Notes under the pieces: generated by a model | What the model was told of the DNA's origin: nothing | Databases searched by the model: none | What the model saw: the letters and a program-made list of their open reading frames with translations, nothing else | Assembly (NCBI GenBank): GCA_030374735.1 | Contig: JASCIV010000656.1 | Location: forward strand, 1 to 14,941 | Reading direction: 5' to 3' | From: Gracilaria caudata | Taxonomy: Eukaryota; Rhodophyta; Florideophyceae; Gracilariales; Gracilariaceae | DNA: 14,941 bases | Position numbers and translations under genes: made by a program | In this document: piece by piece, positions 8,523 through 14,941 of the stretch | Position numbering within the stretch: the stretch's first letter is position 1 | How the letters are laid out: each line of letters starts with the position of its first letter

Positions 8523-8980
8523 ATGATGCCCAACTGGAAAATTGTTTCTTCACTAGTGGACAAGGAAGAGATAGAACAGTCATCTAGGTTTCTAAGAAGG
8601 CGCAGACGTACGTGTTGCTTATGCATTCTTAGGCATTGCACACTTGGCTCACCGAAAGCTTTAGAGGTAGAGTCTGAGGAAGAAGAGAAGGGAACGATCG
8701 CCAGTTTCGTCTTGATGCCGCTCACAGAGAGCTCGCAGACCGAGCGCAGTATATCTTGGGATCACTGGAAAAGGCGGCAAACCTCAAATGGAGAGGAGAA
8801 CGAAGATTTGAAGACCTTCTTAAATACCGAAAGCATTATGAGCATGCCCTCGTTCGTTCTTATCATGAAGAGTTCGATCTTGTTTTTGTTGTTGCTGGGG
8901 CTCTTGATAAAGTTCGAATGGATTCCACGGTCGAAGTATACCTAAGCACAGAGACCTACGAAACCCTGGCGAATCAATAG
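8523..8980 (+). pseudogene. Gene 2 terminal exon, open apart from one frameshift
   Basis: Frame 3 from ATG 8523 runs through a basic stretch (FLRRRRR) and an acidic one (EVESEEEEKG, about 8667-8696); the protein-like reading then continues in frame 2 from about 8690 as FRLDAAHRELADRAQYILGS, then FEDLLKYRKHYEHALVRSYH, to TAG at 8978. One indel near 8690 would restore about 150 codons. Alternatively a splice acceptor lies at about 8687-8706 and the gene is functional. The second half looks helical and charged, without a known domain. Similar sequence lies at 1660-2175 and, more decayed, at 14150-14420, at matching positions of other units. Function unknown. Confidence 0.4.
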
Positions 8981-9369
8981 AGAGTGTAAACACATTACAT
9001 TTATTGAGTCTCGAGGACTGCACGGAGCAGATGTTGCTGGGGCCAAATGTTCTAAATAACATGAAGCTGTTTTCCTTTTCGACCTTCTTCCAAATGCGTC
9101 CCTTTTGACCTTCGGTCAAATGCGTCACAGAATGCGGCACTTAAGTGAAATGGGCTGTCATCTCTTTCTCTTTTACGGGTGCAATAGGTCAATTACTTCT
9201 TATCCCAGAGCGTTCAAAGAAGCGCTCCCTCACTAAAAAAAACCCAACAATGTGCGGTATTGTATTTTAGAAGAACCCTTCCGTTTCCGTCGGATCCGTT
9301 ATCGGTAGTCAACGGCAGATGAAGAACCAACTGTGGTAGTCGAGAAGAGATGGTGGTCTAGGTATGAAG
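8981..9369. other. Unit junction region without a supported gene
   Basis: No gene is seen. It contains the hairpin TTTGACC/GGTCAAA (9104-9110 with 9114-9120) with the ten-base direct repeat CAAATGCGTC at 9091 and 9117, and a run of eight adenines at 9235-9242. It separates gene 2 of unit 1 from the decayed zinc-finger copy of unit 2. Confidence 0.5.
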
Positions 9370-9690
9370 AATAAGGGGAGAGTTTGGGATGTGATCAACG
9401 TATTCGCAAGATTCCTCATATTGGTTAGCGTCGATGCGTTCGTTGTTCGGAAATTATTATCCAAGATTGCTGACCATCTCTACGCCGTGCGATATGTGTC
9501 CAGACCTGTGAGTAAAGGTTTTGTTCTTCTCCGATCCTATGTTTTTCTGCATAGCAAGATTGGTTGACTTCTTTTTGAACCTGTGCCGAAGCTTCCCTAC
9601 AAATGAAAGTGTCATGTTGCATATGTCGCGAGGTGTACCCGAACTCCATATCACAACGGCCAAGTCGCGAATGAATCACAACACACATGA
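9370..9690 (+). pseudogene. Heavily decayed zinc-finger copy of unit 2
   Basis: Exon 2 traces begin at 9483, reading RRAIC, then a Cys, then TAA, beside RRRHIC in gene B. About 120 bases further, AAATGAAAGTGTCATGTTGC and CGCGAGGTGT (9601-9635) align with the finger 3 codons of gene B. The copy lies 2.0 kb downstream of gene A exon 2; the equivalent relic lies 2.02 kb downstream of gene B. Finger 1 would be at about 9385-9440 but is hardly readable. The same bases also carry an open frame of 67 codons (9364-9567) with a GTGAGTA donor-like site at 9509, so a different small exon cannot be excluded. Confidence 0.4.
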
Positions 9691-9711
9691 TCTAAGGCTT
9701 CCCGGAGCTTT

Positions 9712-10143
9712 TCAAAAGTCAAAGCGGGTGAGGCAGACGTTGTCGACGACTCCAATCCACGACTCGATTTGTAAAGATGGCGGAGAGGCTTGTCTGTCGT
9801 TTTGCTTTCCAGTTCTGAGCTCATTGGCCACTTTCCCGGATGTCCACTTGTGTGCAACATGTTCAGGTGCACAGCTTTCCACATTTGCATCCCTGTAGAA
9901 ATGGTCTGCTTTATTGCTCATGACTTCCTGGTCGCTTATAACAAAGGGGGTGTTGTGGGTTGACAGAGAAGAGACGGGGAAGAAGATGGAGGTGAACCGG
10001 CCTTTGTTCTGAGTCTGCCTCTGATATGCTTCACTTTCTGCTACTTTGGCATAGTTCTTTTTTGCGTTGCGTCTCGAGTTTTGCCAGTGCCGGTAGAGTG
10101 TGTACCCAATGCAGTTTGACCACACGGCATATTGCAAAACCAT
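9712..10143 (-). CDS. Possible minus-strand gene in the repeated block, unit 2
   Basis: A minus-strand frame from ATG 10143 to a stop at 9712 encodes 143 residues. Its last 60 residues match the minus frame of unit 1 at 3583-3816, including KWTSGKVANELRTGKQNDRQ and IESWIGVVDNV, with an in-frame 12-base length difference. The first half, with SRRNAKKNY, KVAESEAYQRQTQNKGR and THNTPF, has no counterpart in unit 1. There is no known domain, signal peptide or membrane segment. Coding is supported by length and by frame preservation between units, but the opposite strand is open too, so it may be a conserved non-coding block. Confidence 0.35.
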   Translation of the reverse strand: MVLQYAVWSNCIGYTLYRHWQNSRRNAKKNYAKVAESEAYQRQTQNKGRFTSIFFPVSSLSTHNTPFVISDQEVMSNKADHFYRDANVESCAPEHVAHKWTSGKVANELRTGKQNDRQASPPSLQIESWIGVVDNVCLTRFDF

Positions 10144-10428
10144 TATATGCCAGAAACTCTATCCTCGACTTCGTATGTGCCCCCAGTTCCAGTTAAAGGG
10201 GGGGAGGATAAGGTGGGGGTGGGTGCAAACGTCTGCAATCCGGACTTCAGGTAGCTTTTACTCCGTCGTGATTTACAGCGATTCTGAAGAAACGTCCCAA
10301 ATATGTTTACACCAGCCGGTCGTGCCGATCATGTCGTTTTTCGGTGCAGCTTTACACATGCCTCACGTCGAGACCTGTTGAGGTCTCCACCGCGTGCCGC
10401 TAAGAGATCTGTGTCTGTATTGATTCGA
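10144..10428 (+). other. Spacer with conserved island (10270-10381)
   Basis: An island at 10270-10381 matches 4859-4960 of unit 1, with the ETSQI reading kept and synonymous third-position changes. It lies within a plus frame of 93 codons (10100-10381), whose upstream part is not conserved. No gene model is supported. Confidence 0.3.
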
Positions 10429-10468
10429 CAATTTAGTAGACTGCAGTTTTACTGCAGTCTAGTAATTG
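10429..10468. repeat. Strong hairpin (10-base-pair stem)
   Basis: The perfect inverted repeat TAGACTGCAG (10437-10446) and CTGCAGTCTA (10452-10461) is separated by TTTTA and flanked by CAATT (10429) and AATTG (10464), which extend the pairing after a three-base bulge on one side and two on the other. It is absent from unit 1. It might be a small fold-back insertion or a structured RNA element. Confidence 0.6.
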
Positions 10469-10974
10469 AAGGTTGTTGTCCACAATAAAGATAAAGAAGA
10501 AGATGCTCTGGTCCTCCGCCAAACTACCTCAAGCGCACAGATTGAAACAGAGAGAAGAGAAATTGAAGAGAATCCCTGACAGTCTTCGTGCGTGCATGAA
10601 AAACAGATTGCGAGCAGCGTACTTCTCCTCTGACGTTCTTTTCAGCTGCTACGTTCACCACCGAAAGCATATAATGCAACACAGTTCGTGCGTTCCTTGT
10701 TATTCAGCACGCTTCTAGTCTATTATGGGTGCTGCGCAGGGGAATCTGATGCGCACATTGGTTTCCCTTTCCCATATCAAATCTCCAGGCCCAGAATGCC
10801 ATCCGTTCTAGAGCAAAAAAGACCAGTGCAATCATAAATGTGACAAGGACCGTTTCTACTTGGTGCTGCGATCATGTTCAGTAGAATTTGAATTGCAAAT
10901 CTTCTGAAGAAGTCCTTAGTACATATACGTTCCCGCTGTGAAAGCCATACATTCGGGTGAGGTAGACATCGTGC
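10469..10974. other. Spacer without a supported gene
   Basis: A plus frame of 81 codons (10473-10718) is not kept in unit 1. From about 10780 the sequence aligns loosely with 5420 onward of unit 1. Nothing else is recognised. Confidence 0.4.
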
Positions 10975-11300
10975 TCTGTTCTCTCGGTGTGGCTTCCGAT
11001 CTGGTTACTATCTCACTTTACCAGCACATCAGAGAGTTTAACTTGCGATTAGAATGCTACTTTCATCGGGACGTGATATACATTGTGTCCTATGAGATAT
11101 CGAAACTTACGTGGCACCTAGGTATTTTGGATTTTTGCTTATTATGGTAACGAGAGGACACAGATGCTCTCGTGCATTCTTCAGTACTCAGAATGAACTA
11201 GTAGAGTAGCGGACCCGTGCTCCTCTCCTGATTGGCGACTACCCGCTATGCTTATGTAGATTCCCAACTACCATATCAATTCTTGTGCACACCATGAGCT
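10975..11300 (+). other. Conserved island, unit 2 copy of 5640-5960
   Basis: The frame 10938-11150 contains SLGVASDLV and HIREFNLRLEC, then YEISKLTWHLGILDF. Against unit 1 the changes are mostly conservative. Here SLGVA and HIREF are in the same frame, unlike unit 1, so this copy may preserve the ancestral reading. The downstream non-coding part (CTCCTCTCCTGATTG at 11220, then CCAACTACCATATCAA) is also conserved. No domain is recognised. Confidence 0.4.
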
Positions 11301-12058
11301 TGCATATCTTTTATTCTTGCTCTGAGAGCTCCTTACCGACATCTTCGGGCATCATTTCCATTCTTGTACAACAGGGCAGCGTCACAGTATCCTCACGGTG
11401 AAGCCCCTACGTGTGCGTGACCAACATGTCGTCATAATTGACGTTTCACTATCCTAAATATATGAACTCATTCGTTCTCCCTGGAGGGTACTTCGTCAAT
11501 CGAAGCGTGCAGCACACAAGCGTGTGGCATAGAAATCGCTTCAGAATGTCCGAAACGGTATTTGGGACTTTATAGCTTTGGAGATATAATGAATGCATGG
11601 AGAGAACCGATCCCTTCTTCACAATGAACATAAATAATCAGGACAGCCATAGGCCGCAGAGTATGACGGTTTGATGGACTAAAAGAAACTCACTGCCCAT
11701 TTTCAAACTCTCTCAGCTAAGCTTCTGTAGCGCTTCAAAAGTCATAAGTCAAAGAGCATGACACAATATGATGTTGTCGAAGTCGGAAACCGAACTCCAT
11801 TTCTCTTCTTCTGTTTTCTTATCGGTCTCAAAATCTTTTTCATCTCCTTGGTCCCTTAGACCAGCTTCCTTTTCTTGTGCGAGTAGTCGAAGGCATTTGT
11901 GCCAACTACGGAGACGAAACGCCTACTCTTTTCCTGCACTCGAAACCAGTAAAACGGAGATTTCCACGCGCCGTGATGACATACAAGCTCTTCGTTCACA
12001 TGTGGCGAAATACGAGCGAATGGACGAACCGCAACATCTTCGAAGTTCGAAATTTCCT
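11301..12058. other. Upstream spacer of zinc-finger gene B
   Basis: It aligns with gaps to the 5961-6691 spacer of unit 1. A plus frame of 154 codons (11768-12232) runs across the promoter block and is not open in unit 1, so it is probably chance. No gene is called. Confidence 0.4.
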
Positions 12059-12101
12059 AGAAAGTTTCTCAAACTTTTACAGTGGAGCCGCCGGCGGAGA
12101 A
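12059..12101 (+). promoter_or_regulatory. Conserved promoter block of gene B with CCGCCGGCGG palindrome
   Basis: AGAAAGTTTCTCAAACTTTT, then ACAGTGGAGCCGCCGGCGGA, is the counterpart of 6692-6735. The ten-base palindrome CCGCCGGCGG lies about 265 bases before the ATG. It is followed by CTCTTTAAAGTGACC, where the TTTAAA is TATA-like in this copy only. Confidence 0.5.
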
Positions 12102-12351
12102 CCGCCCCGCTCTTTAAAGTGACCATCCGTTCCGTCCTTCTGCTCTCATTGTTTCGTCCATTGTCTGAGACCAATCTATTCATCTTCGCTTGTTGGGTCA
12201 CCACTTGGATCCTGCGCACCATCCTCGCTTAGTCCACCCTTTGGTCAGGACTGGAACTTGTCACTTCAAAAGCCTTTCCAAACTCTTCGACATCCCTTCT
12301 TCATAACACTGCTGCTATCCTTTTCTCACAGAGCACTCGATTCATATTGGA

Positions 12352-13069
12352 ATGGATGATGATCAAAGTTCATCGCACTTCCAGGACTTTTTGGAGAGGA
12401 GAGGACTGCTCCCCGCTTCGCGTGCGCACATGGCCCCTCAATCTGGACTTGGACCCCGGCTTCCTCCCATCCGCTCTCCTGATGAGAGACCTTCTCAGAA
12501 CTATCAGGAATACTCATTGAAGCTTCCCGGCTTTTCCACTCTCTTTCCCGCCCTCGATTCACCCCCCGGACCACCTCCTTTTTTACATGAGACTAGTCGC
12601 ATCGCCGCCGCCGCTTCCCAGAACCCGAGCTGTGTAGATGATGCTTCCAACCGAATACCAATCCAAAGCAACCACCTAAAACGGTTCAAATGTGAGTTTT
12701 GCTCCAAGTCTTTTGGACAAAAGCAGCACAGAACGCGCCACGTCCAAAATGTTCATCACAACGTACGTTTTTCGATGGCCCTTTCTTCATAGCATGATGT
12801 AATAAGTTGTTCATTTGTTTACTTACTAACCTTTCCATCTACATGTGTTTCCCCGTCCGTTCTTTCAACGTACATCAAAACTGTAGAGACGTCGACATAT
12901 ATGTCATTTGTGTTCGCATCACTTTGATCAGAAATATAACCTAGACAAACATCTCGTGAGTGTTCACCACATAAAGGACCTTTTCAAATGTGAAGCTTGT
13001 CAGATCAACTTTGCGCGAAGGGGTTTGTTAAATGCCCACAACAAATCCGTACATCTTAAGTACGTTTAA
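12352..13069 (+). CDS. C2H2 zinc-finger protein truncated to three fingers (gene B, two exons)
   Basis: Join 12352-12762 and 12887-13069 gives 197 residues. The ATG matches that of gene A, and the N-terminal motifs FQDFLERR (10-17), LPPIRS and KLPGFSTLFPAL are present. Three complete fingers remain: C114/C117/H130/H135, C143/C146/H159/H164 and C172/C175/H188/H193. Where gene A has CGA (Arg197) between fingers 3 and 4, gene B has TAA (13067). Behind it the finger 4 remnant reads FQCGIRNW, with the second cysteine replaced by arginine, followed by a frame change near 13100. The first three fingers and the splice sites are unspoiled, so a three-finger protein is plausible; finger 4 seems to have decayed after truncation. 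A nuclear nucleic-acid-binding role is inferred from the family only. Confidence 0.78.
12763..12886 (+). other. Intron of gene B (124 bases, phase 0)
   Basis: The donor is AAC|GTACGT and the acceptor CTGTAG|AGACGT, at the same codon boundary as in gene A. A perfect TACTAAC branch-point motif is at 12824-12830. Without splicing the frame ends at the TAG at 12790. Confidence 0.87.
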
Positions 13070-13160
13070 TTCCAATGCGGAATACGCAACTGGTATATCA
13101 ACGCGAAGGTTTTTTTACATGGAGGACATTGTGAATCACGTTTCGAAAACTCACCCGCAT
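13070..13160 (+). pseudogene. Decayed fourth-finger remnant of gene B
   Basis: The sequence aligns with finger 4 of gene A (CAATGCGGA at 13072, and GAGGACATTGTGA with ACGTTTCGAAAACTCACCC at 13139-13157). The second cysteine codon is now CGC and an insertion around 13100-13120, with a run of seven thymines, breaks the frame. The distal half (GTTTCGAAAACTCACC) is still identical to gene A. Confidence 0.7.
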
Positions 13161-13264
13161 TGCTTGGACCCTTCTTCGGTTGTCCAGCCCAGGTTGGCGA
13201 CCGTTGAATCCTTGATTAGTGTGAACCTATGGACGTCTGTGGTGGAGGTGTGAGTGAGGGGTAG

Positions 13265-13299
13265 CTACGTGTGGACTACGCTCAGGTTAACCGGGAGGC
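13265..13299 (+). promoter_or_regulatory. Near-invariant 35-base block downstream of gene B
   Basis: This is the counterpart of 7847-7881 with a single difference (CTCAGG for CTCGGG). It contains GGTTAACCGGGAGGC and lies about 195 bases after the gene B stop. It has survived although the neighbouring finger 4 has decayed. Confidence 0.55.
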
Positions 13300-13397
13300 G
13301 TTAATGTATTCTTGGTGAGGATGGATGGCAGTGAGCCAAGTCTGTTGAACTAGTTACCGAGTTAGATTACGTGGTTACAATTGCGATTGAACATTGA

Positions 13398-13604
13398 ATT
13401 TGTTCCTTAACTCTTCGGCTTGGGAAGCAGAAGTCGTTGCCGAGTACCGTACAACAAGTCGCGAATGCTTTTCATGAACGACGTATGACATCATACGCCG
13501 AAGTAAAAGAGTCAGATCGAACACAGAGGAGGAGATCATCGACTTGCATTGCGAAGCTTGTGTGCCCCTCGTCTTTTATTCATGTGGGCACATACCGGCA
13601 CTTG
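13398..13604 (+). pseudogene. Gene 2 exon copy in unit 2
   Basis: The frame is open for 69 codons, the same length as the putative exon at 8249-8458, and shares VANAFHERRM with AVEAFTKDRM there. The rest is hard to align. It also carries the near-palindrome CGTATGACATCATACG (13482-13497). No upstream splice site as good as in unit 1 is seen, and downstream parts of gene 2 are broken, so it is most likely a relic. Confidence 0.3.
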
Positions 13605-13689
13605 TGAACACGATCTGTTTATCTTCACCACAAATGCCAACAGCGTCTTGTCATGCTGTGCCACGTCATCGTGTCTTACTTGTTGCACT

Positions 13690-14250
13690 GCACATGCGCC
13701 ACTGTAAAGGCCCAAGGAAGCATGTTCTGTGCCAGCAGTTACAGCTCTCACAACTGCGAGCCTGTGAGGCGTGGAGTCTGAGTATCGCGTGCCTTACACC
13801 TCGCCTTACACCATGCCCTACATCAAGCTCATTGTGCCACTTCATTCATTTTTCGACTTCAATGATCTGTTGTGCGAGACAGAGCCGCCCTATCTTTTTG
13901 TTGCTTGTTGCTGGTTGCTTGTTTATTGTTTTCAATCTTAACTTCCAAGCCACCAGCTTCATATTCTGCCCTCTGCAATTGTTCCATGCCCGTCGATGAT
14001 TCGTACGGGTCCGGAAGAGTCTGCTGTATATCTCGCGCCACACAATTTGCTGCGATAACTTGTGATGTTGTGAAAAAGCTAGTGGAGAAGAAGAACAAAT
14101 GTTCGCGTTATCGATTTATCTCTTTGGTGCTCAAATCCAGCCTCCAACGCTTTCTGCTCGCTTTCAGAAGCACAATCCATCGCCATCGCGGAGCTGTTGA
14201 ACAGGTGCGGAGTATTGGGCTGTATGTCTTGCGCTAACTGACTTGCGGTC
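13690..14250 (+). repeat. Three diverged tandem copies of a roughly 200-base segment
   Basis: Segments ending near 13810, 14055 and 14248 resemble one another. The last two share CCAGC or CCACCAGC, then CTGC, then TCCAT, then GGTCCGGA or GGTGCGGA, then GCTGTAT and TCTCGCGCC or TCTTGCGCT. In one frame this gives PASYS with VCCISRAT and PASN with LGCMSCAN. The last copy also resembles the gene 2 exon (IAELLNR beside HRELADR). The first copy is the weakest. It probably represents local triplication inside decaying gene 2. Confidence 0.35.
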
Positions 14251-14506
14251 AGAGAATACCAATTTTATTCTACTGATTAAACCAACTTCTTCCCGGTTGC
14301 TGTCCTCATCGAAAGCGGAATATTAGAGCGCCGGAAATGCCATCACGTAACTTGTTTTGCAGAACTACTGTCAGCGCTGTCGGATTTACTCAGTGAGTAT
14401 TGACATCTTTGTGAAAATAGGCTCCCAGTATGGCTAGTGAGGACAAACAACGTAAAACTTTTGTTTGTTTTGTCGAAGTTGAGCTGCAAATCTGCAAACA
14501 TTCCTT
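14251..14506. other. Decayed end of gene 2 and unit junction
   Basis: Around 14305-14390 a frame reading HRKRNIRAPEMPSRN resembles YRKHYEHALVRSYHE of the unit 1 gene 2 exon, then stops at TGA near 14395. The rest shows nothing recognisable. Confidence 0.3.
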
Positions 14507-14941
14507 CAGAGTTTTACAACCGATTACAAGCTTTGCAACCTGCCACTCTAAAGTTGAATCGAAGCGCGATCTTTTTTAACATGAATCTCGTCCCCGGCGA
14601 GGAGGGTGACGAAAAATTTTCGAGTTGTACAACATTTAGCGAACGAACGAGGCGAGTTAGATTCAAGCAGTGGAAGAACGAGTGAAGATGGGTATATTGG
14701 ACTCGAGTCGGAGGAGAACGAATGAGAACCCAATATGGACGGGCCTTTCAAGTGCTCAAGCGCGATTTCCGCCTCATAGCGTTGCAGCCAGAAGTATCAC
14801 ACACACTTTCCGTGCTCTCCTTATGTCATACAAGTGGTTTCGAACATTGTCGATCTCCGAAACTATATGTCTTTCTCAATCAACTTTCCTGGCCTCCTTG
14901 AAAACTGGAAAGATACCAATATGTGTATCAAGTGTGTTTTA
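14507..14941 (+). pseudogene. Decayed zinc-finger copy of unit 3, cut by the right edge
   Basis: From 14507 the sequence aligns with 2124 onward; both contain AATATGAATCCCGTCC-like bases (here ACATGAATCTCGTCCCCGGC, 14580-14599). Finger 1 starts with FKC at 14738 and retains QKYHTHF beside QKQHRTRH of gene B, but TAG replaces a codon in the finger. The intron would end near 14910; exon 2 then begins RYQYVYQVCF beside RRQHVCHLCS of gene A and is cut by the window end. It is about 2.02 kb after gene B exon 2, the same spacing as from gene A to the relic at 9370-9690. Confidence 0.5.

Larger units (their letters stand above)
2124..8980. repeat. Tandem array unit 1 (long unit)
   Basis: This is the left of two complete units. 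In order it holds a decayed zinc-finger copy (2390-2790), a second 5' fragment copy (3035-3480), the minus-strand block (3575-3840), spacer islands (4859, 5640), the promoter block (6692), gene A and gene 2. The same order recurs in unit 2. Offsets to unit 2 are about 6,910 at the first zinc-finger relic, 6,145 at the minus-strand block, 5,420 at 4859, 5,340 at 5640 and 5,400 at gene A. The drop means unit 1 carries roughly 0.77 kb extra (the fragment copy) and 0.7 kb extra in about 3,850-4,850. Confidence 0.6.
8981..14500. repeat. Tandem array unit 2
   Basis: The unit holds the decayed zinc-finger copy (9370-9690), minus-strand block (9725-9930), islands at 10270 and 10975, promoter block (12059), gene B, 35-base block (13265) and decayed gene 2. 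The order equals that of unit 1. The next unit starts near 14507, about 5,430 bases after the equivalent point. Confidence 0.55.

Noticed and set aside
9364..9567. ATG-led frame of 67 codons with a GTGAGTA donor and a TTTCTGCATAG acceptor inside.
   Set aside because: It overlaps the decayed zinc-finger copy, the splice product ends after a few codons, and the intron would be only about 45 bases.
11768..12232. Frame of 154 codons upstream of gene B.
   Set aside because: It crosses the conserved promoter block and the equivalent frame of unit 1 is broken by stops.
13544..13999. Cysteine/histidine-rich frame of 151 codons resembling a RING finger (CEAC, SCGH).
   Set aside because: The later cysteine pairs lie in other frames or have wrong spacing, and the region overlaps gene 2 relics and tandem segments.
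13872..14237. Frame of 121 codons with a signal-peptide-like hydrophobic start.
   Set aside because: The hydrophobic stretch comes from a low-complexity TTG/CTT-rich run, and the frame is not the one in which the repeats align best.

Overview
The window looks like nuclear DNA of a eukaryote. The best genes are C2H2 zinc-finger genes interrupted by a short GT-AG intron of about 120 bases with a TACTAA-type branch point. No prokaryotic operon, ribosome-binding-site pattern, rRNA, tRNA or CRISPR array is visible. The finger spacing (C-X2-C-X12-H-X4-H), compact introns and roughly balanced base composition would fit an alga or other protist, red algae for example, but the sequence alone does not place it.

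Layout. Bases 1-984 hold a decayed, frameshifted gene of unknown identity with G/C-rich third codon positions. Bases 1074-1215 are a dense cluster of palindromes and hairpins. From about 1660 to the right edge the window reads as a diverged tandem array. One unit, left to right, is: a decayed zinc-finger copy; a short block with a minus-strand reading frame; non-coding or lightly coding spacer with short conserved islands; a conserved promoter block; a zinc-finger gene; a near-invariant 35-base 3' block; and remnants of a second, unrecognised gene ('gene 2'). Unit 1 is about 2124-8980, unit 2 about 8981-14500, and unit 3 starts near 14507 and runs off the edge. The tail of an earlier unit (gene 2 copy, 1660-2175) lies left of unit 1.

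Zinc-finger copies. Gene A (6953-7778) is intact: 234 residues with four complete fingers. Gene B (12352-13069) keeps three perfect fingers but ends at a TAA just before finger 4, whose remains have lost a zinc ligand and the frame. Four further copies are degenerate: 2390-2790, 3035-3480, 9370-9690 and 14507-14941.

The likely role is a small family of nuclear DNA-binding (or RNA-binding) proteins that expand by tandem duplication, with one copy per unit kept and another decaying. The strongest identity between units is not in codons but in two non-coding blocks, one about 230-290 bases before the ATG and one after the stop. All alignments were made by eye, and the more degenerate assignments are marked with low confidence.
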